Below are positions 52,488 to 61,699 of a stretch of DNA of 64,000 bases, piece after piece. The translations under genes were made by a program, and so were the position numbers. The stretch is from Roseiflexus sp. (GTDB lineage: Bacteria; Chloroflexota; Chloroflexia; Chloroflexales; Roseiflexaceae). Position 1 is the first letter of the stretch. Each line of letters begins with the position of its first letter. Location: assembly GCA_025062325.1 (NCBI GenBank), contig JANXAL010000045.1, positions 62,001-126,000 on the forward strand. Reading direction: 5' to 3'. The notes beneath the pieces were generated by a model. It saw only the letters and a list, made by a program, of their open reading frames with translations. It ran no database searches and was not told the origin of the DNA.

Positions 52488-54428
52488 TTACGGTCGATTG
52501 GTCAGCACCAGCGTTTCGGCTGGCGGCAGGTTGCGGATCTCCACATACGACGCGCCATTGCGCTCCCGAACCGGCAGGCGCTGCCCGACCGGGTGCGGTC
52601 CGGCGTAGCCCAGCGGGTCGGCGGATTGCGCCGTGTTCAGGATGACGGTCAGCGTGTCGCCGGGACGGTTCAGCGCCGCATCGACCACAACATCGCCGCC
52701 GCGCGCAGCGACGCCGTTTGGGTTGATCACGCACAGCGCCTCTTCGTCGTCGAGGATGCGCGACCAGGCGATGATTTCTCCGGCTGGCGGAAAGGCGAAC
52801 GGCTGGTTGAAATTCGAGATCGGACGCAGGTACTGGCGTCCGTGGCGCAGCACCGGGTAGGCGGCGCGCAGCGCGGTCAGCGCCGCAATCCGCACGTAGA
52901 CCGGGAAGCGCTCATCGAAACAGTGGCGTCCGGCAGTGCCAAAGGGACCGAACCCCGGCAGCGACGTATCGCGCGCCTGCGGGTCGAGTCCGGCGCGCCC
53001 CGAGGCGCGCGGGTGAAGCGGACCAAACATCGCCTCGCGCAGGTAGCGGTCGGCGCGCCCCCACTCCGGCAGCCACCGCCGCTCCGACGGCTCAGGACCG
53101 CCGAGCGCCTGTTCGGTGCCGTAGTAGATGCACGGAATGCCGAGCGTGAAGAGTTGCAGCGCCGTCGCCACCGCCGCCTGATGCTGCGACATCACATCGG
53201 TCGAGAAGCGGAGTTTCGCGCCGAAGACGTGATCGTGGTCATCGAGGATCGAGACGTGCCGGCTGCCGAGGTTGCGGTGCGAACCCATCACTGCCGATCC
53301 GGGCGCGAACCCGTCGAAATAGGCGCGCGCTGGCGCCAGACCCTTCGCCACATTCCCCAGCGCCAACCGCATCTCGCCGATGTCCAGCGCAGCATTCAGG
53401 TTGCGCTCCAGCGCATCCAGGTAGCGCGTCGCCGCAAAATCGCCGCCTGCCACCTCGCCAACTAGGAAGAAGTTGGTCTTCCCCAGGTTGGCGGCGAACT
53501 CCTTGATCGTGCCGCAGAAGTTGCGCGCCTGCTCGAACGAGACATGTTTGAGCGTGTCGAGGCGGAACCCGTCGCAGTCGGTGAGCGCAATCCAGTATTT
53601 GTAACAGAGCGCCAGGTCGGTCAGCGCACCCGGCGCGTCGAGATCGATGTCGCGCAGCGTGAAGAAATCGGAGCGCTTGTGCTCCGCCGCCGGATCATTG
53701 AGGTCGCCAGCCCCCAGGTCGCCGGCGCCAGCCCGCGTGTAGTACTCGATGTTGCGCACCTCATCGGGCCAGGCGGCATCATCGACATCGGGAACGCCAA
53801 GGAGCGGCGCGCCGGTCGCGTCCACCCAACTGCCGAATGGATAGCGTCCGGTGGTGTAGCGCGGCATCTCCGCGCCGCCGGGAACATCAGGCGGGTAGCG
53901 CCAGTTGGGACCGGAGTGCTGGAAGACAATGTCGAGCAGCACGCGCATCCCGCGTTCGTGCGCGGCGCTCACGAGATCGACCAGGTCCTGGCGCGTGCCG
54001 AAGCGCGGATCGACATCGAGAAAATCCTGGATCGCGTAGCCGTGATACGTGTTCAGATGACCGCGCTGCTTGCAGACCGGGCTGAGCCACAGGGTGGTGA
54101 CGCCCAGCCGTTGCAGGTAGCCGAGTTTCGAGATGACGCCGCGCAGGGTGCCGCCCTGAAACCGTTCGCCGCCCGACTCAGCCCAGCGGTCCCAGCGCCA
54201 CGGCTCACCGCTGGGCAGCGCCGGTCGCGCCGCCGCCAGGTAGCGCCGGTCGAGCAATGGGCGAGTGTCTTCCTGACCGTCGCTGAACCGGTCGACGAGG
54301 AGAAAATAGATCACCTCATCGCGCCAGTCGACCGGCGAGGGGTAGTATGCCACGCGACGCGGGAGTTGCAGCGAGCGCCGGACGCTCGGCGGGCGCGGCC
54401 GGCTCAGGGTATCACGGATGAAGTCCAT
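52488..54428 (-). CDS. Alpha-amylase family glycosyl hydrolase (GH13)
   Basis: A 646-aa GH13 enzyme with no clear signal peptide. Conserved regions: DIVFQHS (region I), GFRLDTLKHV (II, nucleophile Asp), FFLVGEVAGG (III, Glu) and SILDDHDHV (IV, transition-state Asp). The start of the barrel is VIYFLLVDRFSDG with GGTLRGVISKLGYLQRLGV. The C-terminal beta domain (EALCVINPNG, DTLTVILNTAQSADP) is normal. It probably hydrolyses or transglycosylates alpha-1,4-glucans or trehalose-like sugars; exact specificity is not clear. Start ATG 54428. Confidence 0.92.
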   Translation of the reverse strand: MDFIRDTLSRPRPPSVRRSLQLPRRVAYYPSPVDWRDEVIYFLLVDRFSDGQEDTRPLLDRRYLAAARPALPSGEPWRWDRWAESGGERFQGGTLRGVISKLGYLQRLGVTTLWLSPVCKQRGHLNTYHGYAIQDFLDVDPRFGTRQDLVDLVSAAHERGMRVLLDIVFQHSGPNWRYPPDVPGGAEMPRYTTGRYPFGSWVDATGAPLLGVPDVDDAAWPDEVRNIEYYTRAGAGDLGAGDLNDPAAEHKRSDFFTLRDIDLDAPGALTDLALCYKYWIALTDCDGFRLDTLKHVSFEQARNFCGTIKEFAANLGKTNFFLVGEVAGGDFAATRYLDALERNLNAALDIGEMRLALGNVAKGLAPARAYFDGFAPGSAVMGSHRNLGSRHVSILDDHDHVFGAKLRFSTDVMSQHQAAVATALQLFTLGIPCIYYGTEQALGGPEPSERRWLPEWGRADRYLREAMFGPLHPRASGRAGLDPQARDTSLPGFGPFGTAGRHCFDERFPVYVRIAALTALRAAYPVLRHGRQYLRPISNFNQPFAFPPAGEIIAWSRILDDEEALCVINPNGVAARGGDVVVDAALNRPGDTLTVILNTAQSADPLGYAGPHPVGQRLPVRERNGASYVEIRNLPPAETLVLTNRP

Positions 54429-55140
54429 AGCACGTGTCCTTGAATTACCGTCAAGACCCCGAGGTCACACAGCGTGCCTGCCGCACGCGAGAAACGTTCC
54501 CCCAGCATCGCTTCCTCGCAGCGCTAGGTCGTCGGCAGAGACTCCAAGAGTCGGAGATGTTTCTTCCGTCAAGACCCTTGAGGCTGAGACAGGCGCCCCC
54601 CTGCGCCAGGAGCGTTCTGTCGATAAGGTTCCATCACAGAACGAGGTCTGTAACAAAGACCTCAAAGGGTCAGCCGGGTTTTCCACCAAAATATACGCTC
54701 GTCAAGCTCGCTAGGGTCAGCCGGGTTTTCCACCTTCAACCTTCCAACCTGCAACGTTCAACCTTCAACCCTCTTGCCTCTCGCCTCGTCCCTGCCCCTC
54801 GCACCTTGCGCTCCCCGCACCCCGCGCCTCTCACCTCTCGCCTCTCACCTCTTGCCTCTTGCTCCCATCACATCCCTATGGTACCACGCGCGGCAACTCT
54901 CTCTGCACGTCGGAGTCGGTTCGTTCCCCTGGTGTGACGACTTCTTCCCTTCCTGCGACAGGCGAATGCGCTATACTGGAAGAGCGGATGGGGGGATTTC
55001 GCCCCCTCTGCGGTACGGCTGGCAATCCTCCTCGTGCCAGCCTGGAGATAGCGGCGCCGGTTTGAGCAACGCTTGGCTGCACCCCCCACCCCCTCAAAAA
55101 ACCGGCGCCTGGCGCGATGATGCGCAGAAAGGACGCTACG
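54429..55140. repeat. 712-bp gap with ACCCTTGAGGTC elements, decamers and a polypyrimidine tract
   Basis: At 54570-54590 GTCAAGACCCTTGAGGCTGAG. At 54655-54736 the phrase GGGTCAGCCGGGTTTTCCACC occurs twice (period about 50). At 54731-54775 TTCAACCTTCCAACCTGC and related decamers, and at 54770-54865 a CTCTTGCCTCTCGCC tract. Near 54968 GCGCTATACTGG has a possible -10. No gene was supported. Confidence 0.55.
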
Positions 55141-56010
55141 ATGCGACGCATGGTCTTTCTCGTCCCCCTCCTGATCATCACAATGCTGGCAGTGGCAATG
55201 CCTGCTTCCGCTGCGGCGCCTCCCTTCGGCAATGATGCCTTCCGCCGCGTCTGGGAGCGCCAGGATCGTCCCGTCGCCGAACAGATCAGCGGACGATCAT
55301 GGACGTGGGGACCCACGCCGAATACCCCGGCGATGCGGGAACCGCTGGTTGAAGGTTTCGAGGGTATGCGCGTGGTGCAGTACTTCGACAAGAGCCGCAT
55401 GGAGATCAACGACCCGACTGCCAACCCCTTCTCGCCCTGGTATGTCACAAACGGGTTACTGCCGATTGAGATGATGACCGGGCGGATGCAGATCGGGTAC
55501 AACCTGTTCGAATGGCGCCTGCCCGCGCGGATCGCAGCGATCGGCGACCCGGATCAATTCCCGACCTACGCCGACCTCATTCGCTTCTACCAGAACCCTG
55601 GCGCCGTCAATCCGAACGACCTGTATCGTCCGGCGACCGGGTTCATCAACCCGGATGGCAGCATTACCGGGTTCAACGACTATGTCAATGACCCGGCGAC
55701 CGTGCTGCTGCCCGGACCCAACAACCATGGCGTTGCCCGCGCATTCATGGACTTCATGAACCAGCGCGGCCTGGTGTACGAGAACGGACGCTATGTCGTC
55801 GCCCAGGTGTACGATCCGCTCTACGTCTTCGGGTTGCCGGTGACGGGAGCATACTGGGTGAAGGTGAAGGTTGGCGGCGTTGAGCGACCGATCCTGTTCC
55901 AGGTCTTCGAGCGGCGCGTGCTGACCTACAACCCGGCCAACCCGCCCGCCTTCCGCGTCGAGATGGGGAACGTCGGGCAGCATTACTACTGGTGGCGGTA
56001 TGGACGTTGA
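55141..56010 (+). CDS. Secreted protein with VQYFDKSRMEI-type surface repeat
   Basis: A 289-aa exported protein. Signal peptide from MRRMVFLVPLLIITMLAVA, cut near SAAAP. The segment FRRVWERQDRPVAEQISGRS followed by MRVVQYFDKSRMEIND echoes the surface domain of the two glycosidases at 25950 and 27874. A second related unit FMDFMNQRGLVYENG... YVFGLPVTGAYWVKVKVGG follows, with FQVFERRVLTYNPANPPAF near the end. No catalytic motif. Likely an extracellular domain protein of the same Chloroflexi family. ATG 55141 was preferred over 55117 because it begins the signal peptide and has AAAGGA upstream. Confidence 0.75.
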   Translation: MRRMVFLVPLLIITMLAVAMPASAAAPPFGNDAFRRVWERQDRPVAEQISGRSWTWGPTPNTPAMREPLVEGFEGMRVVQYFDKSRMEINDPTANPFSPWYVTNGLLPIEMMTGRMQIGYNLFEWRLPARIAAIGDPDQFPTYADLIRFYQNPGAVNPNDLYRPATGFINPDGSITGFNDYVNDPATVLLPGPNNHGVARAFMDFMNQRGLVYENGRYVVAQVYDPLYVFGLPVTGAYWVKVKVGGVERPILFQVFERRVLTYNPANPPAFRVEMGNVGQHYYWWRYGR

Positions 56011-56047
56011 CGGTTGCAGGTGGGAAGGTTGAAGGTTGAAAACACGA

Positions 56048-56215
56048 CGTCTGCAGCGGGAATGTTGTGCGACCTCAAGGGTCTTGGCGGAAGAATTCCG
56101 ACCGACCCTTGAGGTCTTTGCACTGACATCGAGCTGCAATTAAACCATCGCGGGCAGAATGTTCCCCGTCTGCGGCGGGAACGTTGCGCGACCTCAAGGG
56201 TCTTAGGGAAGGTGT
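56048..56215. repeat. Direct copies of an ACCCTTGAGGTC/GACCTCAAGGGTC element
   Basis: GTCTGCAGCGGGAATGTTGTG with GCGACCTCAAGGGTCTTGG near 56048-56090 recurs as GTCTGCGGCGGGAACGTTGC and GCGACCTCAAGGGTCTTAGG at 56169-56210 (period about 121). Between them the inverse CGACCCTTGAGGTCTTTGC occurs. These form strong potential stems. Confidence 0.7.
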
Positions 56216-56290
56216 TCGTTCAGGTGCGAACGTCGATGCGAGCCATTCCTGGACGAGCGTGGTATACTACCAGTATCACGAGATCATCCA

Positions 56291-56914
56291 GTGATCGCAG
56301 CGTATATGCCATACCAGCGCAATTGGATTGCAGGCGTCGTTCTTCTGGGGCTGCTGGCCAGGTGCGGGCAGGCTACGCCGCTCAGTGTTCCGCCAACGAA
56401 CACGCCTGTCTCACCAGCGCACGAAACGGCAGCAGCAGTGCTAACAGCAGTTGCAGAAGGCAGCGAAGTGCGTGTTGAACCGGCAACTGCTGCTCAATTG
56501 CCAAGCCCGACTGCGACCCCTGAACCGGCCACAGAAGCGCTTCCTGCGCCTGGCGCGCCTTTGGCGGCCAATGTGACTGCTGCCGAACAGACGATGCGCT
56601 CCTATTTTGCAGCATTTGGCGAACGCCGTGCAGCAGACGCATGGGCGCTGCTTGCGCCAGCAATGCAGGCAAACACAACTTTCGAGATGTTCGAAAGCAC
56701 AACACTGGCAGTGCAATCGCTCAGCATCACGCGCATTGACTCGGTAATCGCTGCCGACGATCGCCTGATCTATGGCATTACCGTCGAGGCCGTACCGGTT
56801 CCCGGTCTTCCCACGCGCTGGAACCCTGGTCCCAATAAGCTCTACGTTGTTGTCATCAACACTCCCGAGGGGTGGCGTATTGCCGCGATCACCGACGAAC
56901 CGCCGTCGTACTAG
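56291..56914 (+). CDS. Exported or lipoprotein-like hypothetical protein with NTF2-like domain
   Basis: A 207-aa protein of unknown family. An N-terminal hydrophobic helix (WIAGVVLLGLLARCGQ) ends at a Cys that could be a lipobox, though the Arg before it is unusual. Next is a Pro/Thr/Ala-rich linker of about 60 residues, then AAEQTMRSYFAAFGERRAADAWALLAP, as seen in NTF2/DUF4878-like domains, and a beta-rich end (IYGITVEAVPVPG, YVVVINTPEGWRIAAITDE). GTG 56291 or ATG 56306 are possible starts. A TATACT -10 is seen at 56263-56268. Confidence 0.6.
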   Translation: MIAAYMPYQRNWIAGVVLLGLLARCGQATPLSVPPTNTPVSPAHETAAAVLTAVAEGSEVRVEPATAAQLPSPTATPEPATEALPAPGAPLAANVTAAEQTMRSYFAAFGERRAADAWALLAPAMQANTTFEMFESTTLAVQSLSITRIDSVIAADDRLIYGITVEAVPVPGLPTRWNPGPNKLYVVVINTPEGWRIAAITDEPPSY

Positions 56915-56922
56915 AGCGTTTC

Positions 56923-57501
56923 CTATGACGTTACGGCTTCGTCGGTTTCGTGCTCCTCGTAGTAGCGTGCCAGGCCGCTGACGAGCATCTGCACCAGCAG
57001 CGGCGTTGCAGCGTTGCTCATGACTGTCATGTAGCAGTTGTGCTCGATCGCCAGCGCCTCTTTGTACTGCCCGGCGTCCACATATTGCGGCAGGAAGCGA
57101 CGCGCCTGTTCCGCCATGACACGGCGCACGCGTGAGGAGGCAACCACGCCCAATGCGCGCAGCAGATAATTGGTGAATGACGGGTCATTTTCATCTTCAA
57201 CAACCGGCGGCTCGCCAATCTCGTCGAGGATCATCTCAATCAGGTCATCGCTGAAATGCAGCGGTTTGAAACGCTCATCGCGGAAGATTTCGAGACTGAA
57301 TCGGTTAAACGCATCCTGATCGGCGCCGAGTTGCAGCGCCTCTAGGCGAAAGCGGCGCAGGACTCTGCCTGCTGCGTCGATCTTCGCCTGCTCCTCGGCA
57401 TCCGGCGGACGTTCGAGCCACGTCCCTTCGCAGTTGCTGACTGTCGCCAGGTAGGTTGCGCGTTCGCGACGCTCGCGTCTGGCGCGTGATTGTTCGCCCA
57501 T
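56923..57501 (-). CDS. Hypothetical protein
   Basis: A 192-aa protein, not recognised. It begins MGEQSRARRERRERATYLA with a basic helix. Predicted alpha-helical segments follow, including DAAGRVLRRFRLEALQLGAD and LLVQMLVSGLARYYEEHETD. There is no signal peptide or membrane helix, so it is probably cytoplasmic. Start ATG 57501 was chosen; a longer frame to 57768 lies within the divergent promoter region and the next gene. It is divergent from the cNMP-domain gene, with 102 bp between starts. Confidence 0.55.
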   Translation of the reverse strand: MGEQSRARRERRERATYLATVSNCEGTWLERPPDAEEQAKIDAAGRVLRRFRLEALQLGADQDAFNRFSLEIFRDERFKPLHFSDDLIEMILDEIGEPPVVEDENDPSFTNYLLRALGVVASSRVRRVMAEQARRFLPQYVDAGQYKEALAIEHNCYMTVMSNAATPLLVQMLVSGLARYYEEHETDEAVTS

Positions 57502-57603
57502 ATGTGCGATACCCCCTGCGTTTCTGAACGGGATTACTCTCGTGCTATACTTCCATTGTACCCGAAACGTGAATGCTGGCAGCATCGATGCCGGGAGACG
57601 CAG

Positions 57604-58107
57604 ATGAGCGCGCGCGTGATCGACAATTTGCGCAGAGCCGAACTCTTTGCCGGGTTGAGCGACGAAGAGCTGATGCAGGTCGCCGGGTTGTGTAAGGCGC
57701 TCCGCACGCCTGCAGGGCAGACGATTTTCAACGAAGGCGATACTGGCGATGAACTGTATATTGTCCACGAAGGGACGGTACGGGTGATGATCACTACCCG
57801 CCTGTCGGATGGGACCACCGCGCCATCAACGATTAATACGCTCTACCCTGGTCAGTGTTTCGGCGAGCAGGCATTACTCGGCGGCGCAGCGCGCACCGCA
57901 ACAATCATGACAAATGAGCCGACCGTACTGATCGTCATCCGGGCGCTGGATTTCGACGCGCTGGCGGAACGCAACCCGCGGATTGGGTTTGTGGTGATGC
58001 GCAACCTGGCGCGTGATCTAGCGTATAAACTCAACGCTTCCAACCTCCTGTTGCGCGGCAATATTCGCTGGCGCGGCGATGAACTGGGGAAACGAACGGG
58101 AGGGTGA
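57604..58107 (+). CDS. Cyclic nucleotide-binding domain protein
   Basis: A 167-aa protein that is mainly one cNMP-binding domain (residues about 15-135): LFAGLSDEELMQVAGLC, FNEGDTGDELYIVHEGTVRV and GQCFGEQALLGGAARTATIM with the phosphate-binding Arg. There is no C-terminal HTH, unlike Crp, so it is a stand-alone domain or regulatory subunit. The residues after 135 form a helix (FVVMRNLARDLAYKLNAS). The ligand is not known. Start ATG 57604; the longer frame from 57490 is not used. Confidence 0.82.
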   Translation: MSARVIDNLRRAELFAGLSDEELMQVAGLCKALRTPAGQTIFNEGDTGDELYIVHEGTVRVMITTRLSDGTTAPSTINTLYPGQCFGEQALLGGAARTATIMTNEPTVLIVIRALDFDALAERNPRIGFVVMRNLARDLAYKLNASNLLLRGNIRWRGDELGKRTGG

Positions 58108-58118
58108 GGCGAGACGTC

Positions 58119-58155
58119 GCCCGCAGAGACGTTGCGGTGCAACATCTCTGCGGGC
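58119..58155. terminator. Strong hairpin between convergent genes
   Basis: GCCCGCAGAGACGTTGC pairs with GCAACATCTCTGCGGGC around GGT: 17 bp with one wobble. It sits between the cNMP-domain gene and the convergent sortase gene and could end both transcripts. No U-run. Confidence 0.6.
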
Positions 58156-58175
58156 AATGTCTCTCTCGGCAACGC

Positions 58176-58895
58176 TTAACGTGCAACGTTCTCCGGCTCC
58201 GCAATTGTGATCAGCCGATGGGTCATTTCAACCGCGCCATTAACGATAACTTTGTCGCCAATGCACGCGATCATCGTCACCATTTCGCGTCCCTGCGGCA
58301 GCATGTAGTGCACTTCGTCCGGTTTTGCCCAGACCTGCCGGGTAACGACGTAGTGATGTTCGGCGCCATTGGCATCGATCAGCACCACTTTCGCGCCGGG
58401 TTTCAACTCCTTTAAGCGCGCGAATGGCGCAGGAATATGTGGCGCTTTGCGGAAGCGCAACACATGCCCCCAGAGCACAATGTTGTCTCCCTGCCCCGGC
58501 ATTGCGCCCAGTTTGTACCAGCCAACATCGTGATCCAGCACAATCGGCATGCGATTGGCGTCGAGACCGACCGGGACCAGGACGCGATCCAGGTCGATGT
58601 CTGCGATGATCAGGCGGACCGGCGGCGCAGCCGGTTGCGCCGTCGGGACGGGGGAAGGAACTGCGGTTGGCGGAAGCGTCGGCGCAGGGATGGCGGTTAG
58701 AACTACGGTTGGCATAGGAGTTGCGGTCAGCGCCATGGTCGGCGCGGGTGTTGCCGCTGGCAGCGCTGACGCGACGGGCAACGTTGCTGCGAGCTGCATA
58801 TTGGGAGCGGACGACATCTGCGCCGGCGCGGCGCCGCAACCGACGATCAGCGACCCTGTGACAATCACTGCTATCCGCCAGAAGAACAGCTTCAT
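58176..58895 (-). CDS. Sortase-family lipoprotein
   Basis: A 239-aa sortase (class D/E/F type). Lipobox-like TGSLIVGCGAAP gives a lipoprotein signal, followed by a Pro/Thr/Ala-rich linker of about 70 residues. The catalytic fold has NIVLWGHVLR (His), VTMIACIGD (Cys in the LxTC position) and VEMTHRLITIAE (Arg). In Gram-positive bacteria sortases join surface proteins to the wall; in Chloroflexota the role is unclear. A GGAGGAAGG site precedes ATG 58895. Confidence 0.85.
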   Translation of the reverse strand: MKLFFWRIAVIVTGSLIVGCGAAPAQMSSAPNMQLAATLPVASALPAATPAPTMALTATPMPTVVLTAIPAPTLPPTAVPSPVPTAQPAAPPVRLIIADIDLDRVLVPVGLDANRMPIVLDHDVGWYKLGAMPGQGDNIVLWGHVLRFRKAPHIPAPFARLKELKPGAKVVLIDANGAEHHYVVTRQVWAKPDEVHYMLPQGREMVTMIACIGDKVIVNGAVEMTHRLITIAEPENVAR

Positions 58896-59109
58896 GCCTT
58901 CCTCCTGACTCAGTGACAAGTGATGAGTGACGAGTGACGGTCGTCCGCTCGTCCTTCTCGCGCTGCTCCGGGATGCGCAGACGTATCGCCCGCACGCGGG
59001 TTCTTCACCCTGGAGACTCGTCCGAGCCCCTATTCTGGACGTCTGGCGGACTCGTCGCCCCAGGGATGAACGTTCTCTGTGGTTGGCCTGGCAAGGAAAC
59101 GTTCAACGT

Positions 59110-59640
59110 TCAATCCGCTATGACCACTGTCTCTGTCGTGGTTTTGTAGGGACGAAACCCGCGCGCCTGGTAATTCGCCAGTGCGTATGGTCCGTCAAGG
59201 GTGCAGGTATGCACCCAGACGCGCCGGGCGCCATCGTCAAACGCGCGCTGCACGCCGGTCGAGAGCAAATGCTTTCCCAACCCGCGCCCATGGAACATTG
59301 GCGCCAGCCCGAAGTAGGCAATTTCGACATCCGGTTCTTCCGACTCGGCGTTCAGTTCAATGTATCCGGCTGGCGTACCCTGCACATAGAGCACCAGCAA
59401 CGTCACGCTCGGACGCGATAGATACTCCAGCAAGCGCTCATCGCTCCAGTCGAGGCGCATGGTCCAGTGATACATCTCGCCGACTGCGCGGTACAGGAAG
59501 CGGTAGAACGCCGGAAACGGAATACGCGCCTCTACCACCGTCACATCGGGGTCGGTTGTAAACCAGGGTCGAAACGCTTTCCGATCCGGCAGTTCAAGGT
59601 AGGTGGTGACAACGGTCACCCGACGACTGGTTGTTGCCAT
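59110..59640 (-). CDS. GNAT-family N-acetyltransferase
   Basis: A 176-aa GNAT. The acetyl-CoA binding motif is FHGRGLGKHLLSTGVQRAFD, preceded by VEIAYFGLAPMF and followed by VWVHTCTLDGPYALANYQARG. The N-terminal half (LPDRKAFRPWFTTD) is typical of the group that acts on amino acids or small amines, but the substrate is unknown. ATG 59640 has GAGGCAG upstream. Divergent from the Crp gene. Confidence 0.9.
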   Translation of the reverse strand: MATTSRRVTVVTTYLELPDRKAFRPWFTTDPDVTVVEARIPFPAFYRFLYRAVGEMYHWTMRLDWSDERLLEYLSRPSVTLLVLYVQGTPAGYIELNAESEEPDVEIAYFGLAPMFHGRGLGKHLLSTGVQRAFDDGARRVWVHTCTLDGPYALANYQARGFRPYKTTTETVVIAD

Positions 59641-59866
59641 GATCTGCCTCTGCAAACCCCAGACCATACAGAGTTTCAGGAAGAGTAATCAATGTTGACT
59701 ATACCATACAGCGGCATAGTTCGTAGCATCCCGGTACGTTAGCGAAACCAGATGTGGTACAATGCACATGTCGTTCCGGTACACTCGCTGTCCGCCCGCG
59801 TCTGCTGCCAGCCGCCGGTCGCTGATCTACGCGTCCAGGACGCCCCTCTCGTTCAAGGGAGTGACA

Positions 59867-60517
59867 ATGAGCAATGCACTACGCCATAATCCCGCTACTG
59901 CGTGGTCCAGCCTGATTGCTGGTCGCGCCAGCGAGCATGCAGAACGCGGGACCCTCATCTACACACCGGACTCTGCTGCTCACGATTTGTTTGTTCTGCA
60001 CTCGGGAACGGTACGTCTGCACCTTCGATCAAGTGAAGGGCGAACGCTGACGCTACGCATCATTGAAGCCGGTCAACTGTTCGGGCATGTCGGCGCTGGT
60101 GACGAAACGCACTATGATACGTTCGCCGAGGCAATTTCGGCAGTACAGTATGTGCGCATTCCGCGCAGCGAACTTGCCGATCTGCTTGCGGGCGCGCCAG
60201 AACTAGGCATTGCGCTGGTCGAGGATATGGCGCAGCATCGCGCTGTGATCAGCCGGCGCCTCGACGAGGTGGCGTTCAAGTCGGTGCCTGCGCGCCTGGC
60301 GTCGCTGCTTCTCGATCTTGCACGCCGTCACGGAGGACCGCACGCTGCCAGCGTGCCGCGTCACAGCCATCGTCAACTCGCGGACATGATCAATGCCTAC
60401 CGTGAAACGGTGACAAAGGTGATCAATCAATTCCGCGATGCACACCTGCTTGAAATCGACCGCTCAAGCATTACGCTGGTGAATGTGCGCCGCCTTGAGG
60501 AACTGGCGCAAAGCTGA
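59867..60517 (+). CDS. Crp/Fnr-family transcriptional regulator
   Basis: A 216-aa regulator. Residues about 20-130 form a cNMP-like sensor domain (LFVLHSGTVRLHLRSSEGRT, IIEAGQLFGHVGAG). Residues about 150-215 are a winged HTH: RHSHRQLADMINAYRETVTK and VINQFRDAHLLEIDRSS. No Cys cluster for Fe-S binding is seen, so it is not a typical Fnr. The effector is unknown. ATG 59867 follows GGGAG; a TACAAT -10 lies near 59758. The 3' end overlaps the convergent SDR gene by 47 bp. Confidence 0.9.
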   Translation: MSNALRHNPATAWSSLIAGRASEHAERGTLIYTPDSAAHDLFVLHSGTVRLHLRSSEGRTLTLRIIEAGQLFGHVGAGDETHYDTFAEAISAVQYVRIPRSELADLLAGAPELGIALVEDMAQHRAVISRRLDEVAFKSVPARLASLLLDLARRHGGPHAASVPRHSHRQLADMINAYRETVTKVINQFRDAHLLEIDRSSITLVNVRRLEELAQS

Positions 60518-61349
60518 CCAGCATGCGTTCGCTGATTGCCCACAGGCGTGCGGCTGCGTTCACATCCTGCGCCTGCGGCGCTGGCGTCGTCTCGCGCGAC
60601 TTCACAAAGTACTTGCCGCTGACGGTCGCCACTTCCGGCGCCGTCGCCAGATAAATCGACGTCTGCGCGCCTTCTTCCGGGCTGATCCCCCACAAGCGCT
60701 GCATTAACGCCATCATCCCGCTCCAGAATGGACCGTTGTTATGCGCGAACCGCGTGGCGACAAACCCCGGATGCAGCGCATTCGACGTCACGCCCGAGCC
60801 TGCCAGGCGGCGCGCCAATTCGTTCGAGAACAAAATGTTCGCCAGTTTCGACTGCGCATACGCTGCCCAACCGTTGTAGCCGCGCGTGAACTGGAGATCG
60901 TCCCAGCGCATCTGACCGCCGCGGTGCGCATCCGACGAGACGTTGACGACCCGCGCTGGCGCACTAGCGCGGAGAACGTCGAGGAGCAGGTTGGTCAGCA
61001 GGAAGTAACTCATATGGTTCAGCGCCCAGGTCATTTCAATGCCATCGACGGTGACCTGGCGCGACGCGAAAAAGCCGCCAGCGTTGTTGACCAACACATC
61101 GAGCCGCGTGTGGCGCTGCAGAAATGTTTCGGCAACCGAACGGACGCCTGCTTGCGACGACAGATCGGCGATCAGCGGCTCGACTTCGACCCCGGTCGCC
61201 TGTTTGATGCGCGCCACCGTCGCCGCTGTGCGCTCCCGGCTGCGCCCAACGATGACTACATGCATCCCGCGACGCGCCAGTTCGCGCGCTGTGACTTCGC
61301 CAATGCCCGACGTTGCGCCAGTAATGAGACAGACGGGTTTGTGTTCCAT
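60471..61349 (-). CDS. Short-chain dehydrogenase/reductase (SDR)
   Basis: A 292-aa SDR oxidoreductase. NAD(P)-binding TGATSGIGEVTARELARRG, the LVNNAGG strand, the catalytic YAQSKLAN (Tyr and Lys) and the Ser before it in NVSSDAHRGG are intact. Layout and length match the retinol dehydrogenase-like/protochlorophyllide reductase-like group, but substrate assignment is not possible. The last 47 bp are antisense to the end of the Crp/Fnr-type gene. ATG 61349. Confidence 0.92.
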   Translation of the reverse strand: MEHKPVCLITGATSGIGEVTARELARRGMHVVIVGRSRERTAATVARIKQATGVEVEPLIADLSSQAGVRSVAETFLQRHTRLDVLVNNAGGFFASRQVTVDGIEMTWALNHMSYFLLTNLLLDVLRASAPARVVNVSSDAHRGGQMRWDDLQFTRGYNGWAAYAQSKLANILFSNELARRLAGSGVTSNALHPGFVATRFAHNNGPFWSGMMALMQRLWGISPEEGAQTSIYLATAPEVATVSGKYFVKSRETTPAPQAQDVNAAARLWAISERMLVSFAPVPQGGAHSPA

Positions 61350-61543
61350 CGATTATCCTGTAGGCAAGAGGGTATGTAACCATGATACGTCAGGAACGCT
61401 TTATACGTCCATCGGTGGATACGCGGTCAGGCGATCATCGGATGAGGGAACACTTACAAGGGTCGAGCTTTTTGGGGGTCCGACAGATGTGTCTCACATC
61501 CTAACGCCTTTGTCGTTCTTGTCCTCATTTCTCTGAGGACGCT

Positions 61544-61574
61544 AAAAAAACCGCCTTTGTAGGTGGTCTTTCTT
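61544..61574. terminator. Terminator-like hairpin in the gap before the MerR-GAF gene
   Basis: A-run, ACCGCCT, TTGT, AGGTGGT, then CTTTCTT. The A-run on one side and T-rich on the other could end transcription from either strand. No gene clearly ends here, so an unlisted short RNA nearby is possible. Confidence 0.4.
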
Positions 61575-61665
61575 GATCTTCTCCATTACGGACCCGCGTT
61601 GTGAGCTTTTTATTATCATGTGTCGAAGATATTCGTGCGCAAGGTCAAAATTTCTCGAGAAGACG

Positions 61666-61694
61666 TTGACACATGCATGCTAAGGGTGTATACT
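61666..61694 (+). promoter_or_regulatory. Near-consensus sigma70 promoter
   Basis: TTGACA (61666-61671), exactly 17 bp, TATACT (61689-61694). This is the best promoter match seen in the window. It directs transcription into the leader of the MerR-GAF gene. Confidence 0.75.
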
Positions 61695-61699
61695 ATGCG

